Assembly: GCA_035701665.1 (NCBI GenBank)
Contig: DASSRQ010000074.1
Location: forward strand, 1-12,349
Length of the DNA: 12,349 nucleotides
Reading direction: 5' to 3'
Source of the DNA: DASSRQ01 sp035701665
GTDB lineage: Bacteria; Vulcanimicrobiota; Vulcanimicrobiia; Vulcanimicrobiales; Vulcanimicrobiaceae
Shown: in pieces, positions 1 to 5,158 of the stretch
How the letters are laid out: every line of letters starts with the position of its first letter
Position numbering within the stretch: position 1 is the first letter of the stretch
Made by a program: the position numbers and the translations under genes
The notes under the pieces: model-generated
Told to the model about the DNA's origin: nothing
What the model saw: only the letters and a program-made list of their open reading frames with translations
The model's database searches: none

Positions 1-536
1 CAGTCAATACCGCGCACCTGCCGCAGCCGTTTAGCGATCGCATCGCGCAGCGGCTCGTAGCCTTGCGGATCGGGATAATCCAAAACGCGTCCGGTCCACT
101 CGCCGGCCTGCATGCAGCGCTTGAACGCGGCGGCCGGAAACGCGTCCAGCGCCGGCACGCCGGGGCGGAACGGTCGCGAGACGTCGAGATTTGCGGCCAA
201 ACTTTGGACGCCGCTCGATGCCGACGCTTCGCGAGATACGTTGACGAACGCCGGCGCGGAAGCCATTGTACGCGCCGGCGTTTGCGGAACGAACTCCGCG
301 ACGAATGTGCCGACCCCACGCGTCGTAACGAGGTAGCCTTCGGCATGGAGCTGTTCGAACGCGTCGACAATGGTGTTGCGGGAAAGACCGAGGTGCGTGC
401 GCAGGTCGCGCGTCGAAACGATGCGTTCTCCCGGCGCGAACCGCCCGCTCCGGATCGCTTCGCGAAGCGCGTCCGCGAGTTGGCGCTGGAGCGGAACCCC
501 GGAAGTCCGGTCGACGGCGATGCCTCGAAGCGCCAT
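1..536 (-). CDS. MocR/PdxR-type transcriptional regulator (GntR HTH + aminotransferase-like domain), 3' end outside window
   Basis: Reading leftward from ATG at 536, the frame stays open for 178 codons to the window edge, so the C-terminal part is missing. Residues about 12-80 form a GntR-type winged helix: PLQRQLADALREAI, a helix-turn-helix around STRDLRTHLGLSRNTIVDAFEQL written in two parts (41-52 and 53-63), then the wing with TTRGVGTFV (71-79). After a linker of about 35 residues comes the start of a fold-type I aminotransferase domain: FRPGVPALDAFP (123-134) and YPDPQGYEPLRDAIAKRLRQVRG (154-176), the usual N-terminal signature of MocR proteins. The PLP-binding lysine would lie outside the window. 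MocR proteins bind DNA through the winged helix and use PLP or a PLP adduct as effector; many control vitamin B6 or amino-acid metabolism. The target here is unknown; the divergent gene set at 604 is the obvious candidate. A GAGGG ribosome-binding site lies at 544-548. Family assignment is confident, the regulon is inferred. Confidence 0.9.
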   Translation of the reverse strand, partial: MALRGIAVDRTSGVPLQRQLADALREAIRSGRFAPGERIVSTRDLRTHLGLSRNTIVDAFEQLHAEGYLVTTRGVGTFVAEFVPQTPARTMASAPAFVNVSREASASSGVQSLAANLDVSRPFRPGVPALDAFPAAAFKRCMQAGEWTGRVLDYPDPQGYEPLRDAIAKRLRQVRGID

Positions 537-582
537 AGTGGTACCCTCGATTTGCCAAATAGTGGCCCTTTCCTAGGACCAC
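535..582. promoter_or_regulatory. Candidate MocR operator: direct repeat plus inverted repeat in divergent promoter region
   Basis: The heptamer ATAGTGG occurs at 535-541 and again at 559-565, exactly 24 bp apart and each followed by a CCCT (544-547 and 566-569). GTGGCCC (562-568) and GGACCAC (576-582) also form an inverted repeat with 6 of 7 matches and a 7-nt spacer. The left copy covers the regulator's start codon and abuts its ribosome-binding site. MocR/PdxR regulators are known to bind spaced direct repeats, sometimes with an inverted partner, near their own promoters, so autoregulation and control of the gene at 604 are plausible. No convincing -35/-10 pair was identified in this 67-bp gap. 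Binding is inferred. Confidence 0.4.
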
Positions 583-603
583 CAGCCGCGTTACGCTTAG
601 GAC

Positions 604-1092
604 ATGGAAATCACCATCGAGCGCCGCGAGGGCGGCAGCGACTTCGACTTCATTTACGGCGATTGGACCGTGCACAACCGGCGTTTGCGCAATCCGCTTA
701 CCGGCAGCAACGACTGGTACGAGTTCGATGCGGAGTACACCGCGCAGCCGATCTGGAAGGGCAAGGGAAACCTCGACCAATTCTTCGGCGATTCGCCTTT
801 AGGGTTCATCGAGGGCCTCACGCTGCGCATCTACAATCCGCAGACGCGGCTTTGGAGCCTGTATTGGGCAACGTCGAAGAACGGCCTGATCGTAACCCCG
901 AACGTGGGCTCGTTCGACGAGCACGGCGTGGGCGAGTTTTTCTGCAACGAGGAGTTCGACGGAAAAGCGATCGTCAGCCGTTACCGCTGGACGCAATCGT
1001 ACGGTGCCGGCTGCCGCTGGGAACAAGCGTTTTCGGCCGACAGCGGCATCACGTGGGAAACGAACTGGATCATGGAGTTCACTAAAAAATGA
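604..1092 (+). CDS. DUF1579-like small protein of unknown function
   Basis: The 162-residue protein has no signal peptide or membrane segment and should be cytoplasmic. The opening SDFDFIYGDWTVHNRRL (12-28) resembles DUF1579-like proteins, in which a short F-x-x-G-x-W strand begins a lipocalin-like beta barrel. Other recognisable blocks are GLTLRIYNPQTRLWSLYWA (71-89), GVGEFF (108-113), and the C-terminal RWEQAFSADSGITWETNWIMEF (138-159), rich in aromatic residues as expected for beta strands lining a pocket. No catalytic residues are known for the group. ATG at 604 is the first start in frame after the intergenic region. Only a weak AGG lies 2 nt upstream, so initiation may be leaderless or weak. 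It is the first gene of the rightward set and overlaps the next by 4 nt (ATGA). Divergent placement from the MocR gene suggests it may be regulated by it. Confidence 0.8.
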   Translation: MEITIERREGGSDFDFIYGDWTVHNRRLRNPLTGSNDWYEFDAEYTAQPIWKGKGNLDQFFGDSPLGFIEGLTLRIYNPQTRLWSLYWATSKNGLIVTPNVGSFDEHGVGEFFCNEEFDGKAIVSRYRWTQSYGAGCRWEQAFSADSGITWETNWIMEFTKK

Positions 1093-1787
1093 ACTCCATC
1101 GAACTGCGCCGTTACGTGATGCAGCCCGGCCGGCGCGACGACTTGATCGATCTCTTCGAACGCGAGTTTATCGAGAGTCAGGAAGCGTGCGGGATGACGC
1201 CGATCGGACATTACCGCGATCCCGCGCATCCCGACACATACGTTTGGCTGCGCGGTTTTCCGCAAGCAGCATCGCGCAAGGCGGCGCTCGAAGCATTTTA
1301 CGTGAACTCGCCGGCGTGGAAAGCAAACCGCGATGCGGCAAACGCAACGCTGGTAGACTCCGACGACGTGCTGATGCTGCGTCCGCTTTTCGAATCGAGC
1401 GGTATCGATTTGACCGGCCTGAAGCGTCCGGCATTGGGCGACGATGCGGCACCCGATTCGGTAGTCACCGTTGCGGTTTTCGCCCTCGACGGACCGCTGC
1501 CGGATGCAGCAAAAGCGGCGATTGCACGCGATCTCGTTCCGGCGCTCGAACGCTGCGCGCGCCGCGTCGCCGTTTTGGTTACCGACGAATACCCGAATGA
1601 GTTTCCGCGTCTGCCCGTAAAAAGCGGCTGGTGGCTGGTCGTTACCGGCACCGTGCCGCGCACGGGCGATCTCGAATCGTTCGAACGCCGCCTCGAGATG
1701 AACGCCCTCCCGCACGAGCTCTCGCCGCACGTGACGAGCGCAGAACATTTCCGGCTCGAGCCTGCCGCCCGTTCGCTGTACCGGTAA
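1089..1787 (+). CDS. NIPSNAP family protein
   Basis: The 232-residue soluble protein starts at an ATG inside the ATGA overlap with the upstream stop, with GGAG at 1074-1077. Residues 3-100 match the NIPSNAP pattern: SIELRRYVMQPGRRDDLIDLF (3-23), an acidic helix EREFIESQEACGM (24-36), GHYRDPAHPDTYVWLRGF (40-57) and AFYVNSPAWKANRDAANATL (69-88). The fold is a ferredoxin-like (dimeric alpha/beta barrel) unit. The second half (about 125-225) has a similar strand-helix-strand layout, so the protein probably carries two such units, a common size for bacterial members. NIPSNAP proteins have no established enzymatic role in bacteria. No catalytic residues can be pointed to. It is probably translationally coupled with the DUF1579-like gene before it and the GNAT gene after it, hinting at a shared small-molecule role, which is inference. 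Confidence 0.85.
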   Translation: MNSIELRRYVMQPGRRDDLIDLFEREFIESQEACGMTPIGHYRDPAHPDTYVWLRGFPQAASRKAALEAFYVNSPAWKANRDAANATLVDSDDVLMLRPLFESSGIDLTGLKRPALGDDAAPDSVVTVAVFALDGPLPDAAKAAIARDLVPALERCARRVAVLVTDEYPNEFPRLPVKSGWWLVVTGTVPRTGDLESFERRLEMNALPHELSPHVTSAEHFRLEPAARSLYR

Positions 1788-2260
1788 TGCGGCCGGTTCG
1801 CATCGAGCGCGCCGGCGCGCAGAACTGCGCGGAGATCGAGCCGCTCTTCAGCGCCTATCGTTCGTTCTACCGGCTGGCGCCGGATCCGCAGCGCGCGCTG
1901 CTGTATCTCAGCGAACGTTTGGAACACGGCGAATCGGTCTTATTTCTCGCGCGCAGCGAGCGGCGCGCGGTAGGATTCACTCAGCTATACCCTTCGTTCT
2001 CGTCGCTCGGTATGCGCGCTGCATGGATCCTCAACGATCTGTTCGTCGTGCCCGAGGCGCGTCAGATGGGCATCGCGCGCATGCTCGTCGCGCGCGCCGA
2101 AGGCTTTGCGCAGGAAAGCGGTGCAGGCAGCATCTGGCTGCAAACGGGCATCGAGAATCTGGCCGCGCAGCATCTTTATGAATCCGCTGGGTATGAACGG
2201 GACGTGGCGTTTTACCGGTACGACAAGGCGTTAGTGACGCAGCCGGCTTCTCCAGCATAG
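1787..2260 (+). CDS. GNAT family N-acetyltransferase
   Basis: The frame is open further upstream, but the ATG at 1787 shares one base with the previous stop (TAATG) and gives a complete GNAT domain of 157 residues. Any longer form would lie entirely over the NIPSNAP gene. The N-terminal strand and helix are RIERAGAQNCAEIEPLFSAY (5-24). The core motif A is LNDLFVVPEARQMGIARML (82-100), whose R-x-x-G-x-A loop at 92-97 (RQMGIA) binds the pyrophosphate of acetyl-CoA. Motif B follows as QTGIENLAAQHLYESAGYERD in two parts (119-128, 129-139), the usual N-x-x-A-x-x-L-Y-x-x-x-G-[FY] signature. Members move an acetyl group from acetyl-CoA to an amine; the substrate cannot be read from sequence. No Shine-Dalgarno is seen, so translation probably depends on coupling with the upstream gene. 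The ligase gene follows after 7 nt. Confidence 0.9.
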   Translation: MRPVRIERAGAQNCAEIEPLFSAYRSFYRLAPDPQRALLYLSERLEHGESVLFLARSERRAVGFTQLYPSFSSLGMRAAWILNDLFVVPEARQMGIARMLVARAEGFAQESGAGSIWLQTGIENLAAQHLYESAGYERDVAFYRYDKALVTQPASPA

Positions 2261-2263
2261 GAG
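2259..2263 (+). promoter_or_regulatory. Ribosome-binding site fixing the TTG start of the DNA ligase
   Basis: AGGAG overlaps the GNAT stop codon and lies 4 nt before TTG 2268. No ATG is available in frame near the conserved N-terminus, so this site supports the TTG start. Confidence 0.7.
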
Positions 2264-2267
2264 CCTA

Positions 2268-3968
2268 TTGAAACGGTTCGCGGACGTTTGCGCACAGATC
2301 GCAAGCAAGCCCGGCAAACTCGACAAGATCGCGATTCTTGCCGAGTACTTGCGATCGCTCGACGACGGCGATCTCGCGCCGGCTGCGCGTTTTTTTACGG
2401 GTAATCCGTTCGCCGCACGCGACGAACGCAGTCTGAATATCGGCTACCGCACCATTATCGAAGCCGCGCGCAAGGCGTGGGACGTGCGCGAAGGCTCGTT
2501 GTCCGCAGCGTATCGCGAACACGGCGATCTCGGCGCCGCTCTCGGTCCGCAAGTTCGTCCGTCTATGGACCTCGCGCTCTTCGGCGAAGTGCTGACGCCG
2601 GCGCTGCTGTATACGATCTTCGAAGAGATGGCGGCCGCCAAAGGGAAAGCCGCCGGCAAGAAACGCGAAGGCCTGTGCGAGCGCATCTTTCGCGCATGCA
2701 CCGATCCGCTCGAGTCCACGTACGTCATCAAGATCGTCACCGGCGATTTGCGTATCGGGTTGCGCGAGGGGCTCATTATGGATGCCGTCGCGAAAGCATT
2801 CGACGCCGACCCGAAACTCGTACGCCGCGCGGTCATGCTTGCCGGCGATATCGGCACCGTTGCCGTCGCGGCCCGGCACGGCGCGCTGGCCGAGCTGCAC
2901 GTCGCGTACGGCTCGCCGATCGGCTTTATGCTGGCGACTCCGGTAACGTACGGTTCGGAGTACAAAGACTTGCAGCAAGGCGCCTGGATCGTCGAAGACA
3001 AGTTCGACGGCATCCGCGCCCAAGCGCATAAATCCGGCGACACCGTTCGCCTCTTTTCGCGGACGCTCAACGATGTAACGCACTCGTATCCGGAAGTCGC
3101 CGCAGCGCTGCAGGCGCTGCCGGGCAGTTTCATTGTGGACGGCGAGATCGTCGCGATGCGCGACGGCGCCGTGCTGCCGTTCCGGTATCTGCAAGCACGG
3201 CTGTCCCGCAAAAGCCTCGAAGGCGAGCTGCTGATGGACGTGCCGGTCGCGTATGCCGTTTTCGATTTGCTCGCTGCGGGCGACGATTTTCTTATCGACA
3301 GCGAGCTGTTGGAACGCCGCGAACGCCTGGCGCAGATCGTCGTCCCGGGGCCGCATCTGCACCTTGCCGCATTCTCGCGCCTCTCAGAACCGCCCGCGCC
3401 CGAAGAGATTCACGACCGGTTCGAACAAGCGCGCGCCAACGGCCACGAAGGGCTGATGCTCAAGCGCACGGATGCGCCGTATCACCCCGGGCGGCGCGGC
3501 AAATGGTGGCTCAAACTCAAACGCGAGCTCTCGACGTTGGACTGCGTGGTCGTCGCCGTCGAATGGGGCCACGGCAAGCGCGCAAAAGTGCTCTCCGACT
3601 ACACGTTTGCCGTGAAAGGCGGGAACGGCGAGCTGCTCGCGATAGGCAAGGCGTACTCGGGCTTAACCGATGCCGAGATTGCCCAGTTGACGCCGTGGTT
3701 TCTCGAACACCGCTTGCCACCGGCCGAACAGCGTGCGAAGGCGCGATCGCACGAGATTCCCGTCAAGCCCGAGATCGTCGTCGAGATCGCGTTCGACATC
3801 ATTCAGGAAAGCGATCTGCACGAAAGCGGATTCTCGCTGCGCTTCCCGCGGATCGTTCGCATTCGCGACGACAAGCCGGCCGCCGAGATCGATACGATCG
3901 AACGGGTTCGGGAGATCTATCGCGAAATGCTCGAGCGCGAAGGTATCGCCGAAGGAGGACCGCCTTGA
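2268..3968 (+). CDS. ATP-dependent DNA ligase (archaeal/Lig1-like three-domain type)
   Basis: The 566-residue protein seals nicks in duplex DNA through a lysyl-AMP intermediate. Domain order is an N-terminal DNA-binding domain (about 1-215, including TGNPFAARDE at 44-53), the adenylation domain (about 216-425) and a C-terminal OB fold (about 426-555). Motif I is EDKFDGIR (243-250) with the adenylated lysine K245. Motif III is FIVDGEIVA (288-296), IIIa lies around AVFDLLA (330-336), IV is EGLMLKR (394-400), V is WWLKLKR (413-419), and the OB-fold motif is RFPRIVRIRDDK (525-536). All catalytic motifs look intact. The three-domain layout and length fit the archaeal/eukaryal Lig1-like class (as in mycobacterial LigB), not the small LigC/LigD types or NAD-dependent LigA. 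No Ku, polymerase or phosphoesterase gene lies beside it, so a role in end joining is not supported; accessory DNA repair is inferred. The start is TTG with AGGAG 4 nt upstream. The next gene overlaps its stop by 4 nt. Confidence 0.95.
   Translation: MKRFADVCAQIASKPGKLDKIAILAEYLRSLDDGDLAPAARFFTGNPFAARDERSLNIGYRTIIEAARKAWDVREGSLSAAYREHGDLGAALGPQVRPSMDLALFGEVLTPALLYTIFEEMAAAKGKAAGKKREGLCERIFRACTDPLESTYVIKIVTGDLRIGLREGLIMDAVAKAFDADPKLVRRAVMLAGDIGTVAVAARHGALAELHVAYGSPIGFMLATPVTYGSEYKDLQQGAWIVEDKFDGIRAQAHKSGDTVRLFSRTLNDVTHSYPEVAAALQALPGSFIVDGEIVAMRDGAVLPFRYLQARLSRKSLEGELLMDVPVAYAVFDLLAAGDDFLIDSELLERRERLAQIVVPGPHLHLAAFSRLSEPPAPEEIHDRFEQARANGHEGLMLKRTDAPYHPGRRGKWWLKLKRELSTLDCVVVAVEWGHGKRAKVLSDYTFAVKGGNGELLAIGKAYSGLTDAEIAQLTPWFLEHRLPPAEQRAKARSHEIPVKPEIVVEIAFDIIQESDLHESGFSLRFPRIVRIRDDKPAAEIDTIERVREIYREMLEREGIAEGGPP
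3952..3958 (+). promoter_or_regulatory. Strong ribosome-binding site for the TTG start at 3965
   Basis: AAGGAGG lies inside the end of the ligase gene, 6 nt before TTG 3965 but 15 nt before the next in-frame ATG at 3974. The spacing therefore selects TTG as the start of the small secreted protein. Confidence 0.8.
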
Positions 3969-4438
3969 AACGAATGTCCCTTCTCCTTGCATTGGTTGCG
4001 CTGCTGGGCGCCGGAACTGCTCCGACGCGTACGGCCAATCCGATCGCACTCATGAACTACCTGCCCGGAACGTGGACCTGTTCGACGACGTTCGGCGGCG
4101 GCGCACTGACGTACCAAGCGCGATATGCGTACGATCAAAACCAGACGTGGCTAACCGCCATCGACACATCGAAAATGGGCACCGACCGGTTGATGATCTC
4201 GTATGACAAAGCCAAACACCGCTTTCGCGCCCTGGTCGCGGATAGCGGCGGCGGCATAACGGTCTTCGAAGCGCCCGACACGGGCCTCGCGCACATCGTT
4301 TATAAGAGCGTCTTTCCCGACGCCACGATGCAAGAGACGTTCGATCGGATCTCGGACATGCATTACACGACGCACTTCCGCCAGCACACAGATAAGGGTT
4401 TGGTGACGGTGACGGACGACTGCCGCAAAAAAGCCTGA
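3965..4438 (+). CDS. Small secreted protein, possibly lipocalin-like, unknown function
   Basis: From the TTG at 3965 (TTGA overlap with the ligase stop) the product is 157 residues. MKRMSLLLALVALLGAGTA is a clear Sec signal peptide: a basic start, a hydrophobic core at about 5-15 and a small-residue cleavage region near 17-24. The mature part begins with LMNYLPGTWTCSTTFGGG (29-46). The h-x-x-h-x-G-x-W pattern is like the first strand of lipocalin-like, nitrobindin and DUF1579-type barrels. Alternating polar and hydrophobic residues continue to the end. Only two cysteines remain in the mature protein, C39 and C153, near its two ends, so a disulfide that closes the barrel is possible in an oxidising compartment. 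There is no lipobox. I do not recognise a named family with certainty. It is the last gene of the rightward set and ends 2 nt from the convergent lipoprotein gene; no rightward terminator follows. Confidence 0.75.
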   Translation: MKRMSLLLALVALLGAGTAPTRTANPIALMNYLPGTWTCSTTFGGGALTYQARYAYDQNQTWLTAIDTSKMGTDRLMISYDKAKHRFRALVADSGGGITVFEAPDTGLAHIVYKSVFPDATMQETFDRISDMHYTTHFRQHTDKGLVTVTDDCRKKA

Positions 4439-4452
4439 CGCTAGCGCCAGGC
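4427..4452 (-). terminator. Intrinsic terminator of the leftward cluster, overlapping both convergent stop codons
   Basis: A 20-bp near-palindrome occupies 4433-4452 with a single mismatched pair. On the minus strand it forms a GC-rich stem (GCCTG, mismatch, CG on the 5' side) closed by a loop of about 4 nt, followed directly by six T residues (A4427-4432 on the plus strand). This is a standard rho-independent terminator for the lipoprotein gene. The stem contains the lipoprotein stop (TAG, 4443-4441) and the secreted-protein stop (TGA, 4436-4438). In the rightward direction no T run follows the stem, so it should work mainly leftward. Confidence 0.8.
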
Positions 4453-5154
4453 CGAGGAATTCGCAAGCACGGGCAGCATCGGACCGCGATCGGCGATGTG
4501 CGTGATGTGCCAAAGCCGGCCGAGTTTATAGACGCGCGCGGACGCAGGTGAACGCACCGGTGCGAGCACGACGCTGTGCGACCGGATTACCGGATCTGCC
4601 GCCCATGCGGCGGTGCCGCCGGCCGTCCACGAAAAACTGACGTCGTACCACTGCACGTTCGCACCGCGAAGCCGGTACGGCGCCGCGATCGGCCGCATCG
4701 CCAAGATCTGCTGCGGCACGATCGTCGAGTAACAGAGATACGGCAAGCTGTCGTGGTTGTTGCCGTAGATCGACGAGCCGTAGAAATACGCAAAAGCGGC
4801 GGGCCGGAGAAAGTAATTGTATCCGCCGCGGCTTCGATGCACGTCCAGCAGTCCGCGCGACACTAAGCGGTCCAGAACAGTGCGCACGTCGCGCGCGTCG
4901 CGCCGCTGCAAGTCGCTATCGTCGATGCGTCCGCGCCAAACGGCGTCGAGAAACTCTTCGTAGTTTGCTACCGTCGCCGTGTAGCCGGGATAGTAAGAAC
5001 TGCCGACCGCGACCGGCGCCCACCCGAGCGGAACGCAGTCGTGATATTGCACCGCCATTTGCGCGTCCAGCGCATCGAGCACCTCGGCAGGCGGCGCCGC
5101 CGAACATGCAGCGAGCGAAAGCGCGATCGAGAGAGCGGCAGCGGCGTGCTTCAC
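4441..5154 (-). CDS. Predicted lipoprotein of unknown function
   Basis: From GTG at 5154 the product is 237 residues. VKHAAAALSIALSLAAC is a type II signal peptide with lipobox LAAC (14-17), so C17 should be lipidated and the protein anchored to a membrane, facing outward. A longer frame to 5247 exists, but it would lie inside the upstream gene and place 31 residues before the signal peptide, so it is rejected. Residues about 88-125 (DVRTVLDRLVSRGLLDVHRS followed by GGYNYFLRPAAFAYFY) resemble a winged-helix shape, unusual for a lipoprotein and possibly coincidental. C40 and C141 could pair. The C-terminal part (about 165-225) looks like beta strands, including QWYDVSFSWTAGGTAAW. I do not recognise the family. 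It follows the GT-C gene after 4 nt without a Shine-Dalgarno, so translation is probably coupled. It is the last gene before the terminator. Confidence 0.75.
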   Translation of the reverse strand: MKHAAAALSIALSLAACSAAPPAEVLDALDAQMAVQYHDCVPLGWAPVAVGSSYYPGYTATVANYEEFLDAVWRGRIDDSDLQRRDARDVRTVLDRLVSRGLLDVHRSRGGYNYFLRPAAFAYFYGSSIYGNNHDSLPYLCYSTIVPQQILAMRPIAAPYRLRGANVQWYDVSFSWTAGGTAAWAADPVIRSHSVVLAPVRSPASARVYKLGRLWHITHIADRGPMLPVLANSSAWR

Positions 5155-5158
5155 ACCA

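Noticed and set aside
591..603. Possible -10 element (TACGCT) upstream of the gene at 604
   Set aside because: No acceptable -35 element at the right spacing was found and the site is almost at the start codon, so it was not annotated as a promoter.
63..1085. Plus-strand ORF of 340 codons crossing the MocR-DUF1579 intergenic region
   Set aside because: It spans a divergent promoter region and overlaps two recognisable genes; the translation is low-complexity and Arg-rich.
981..1748. Minus-strand ORF of 255 codons opposite the NIPSNAP gene
   Set aside because: It is an antisense shadow of a well-supported gene with no domain of its own.
2265..3362. Long minus-strand ORF of 365 codons opposite the DNA ligase
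   Set aside because: It is antisense to a ligase with all motifs intact, and its translation has no recognisable domain; GC-rich codon bias explains the open frame.
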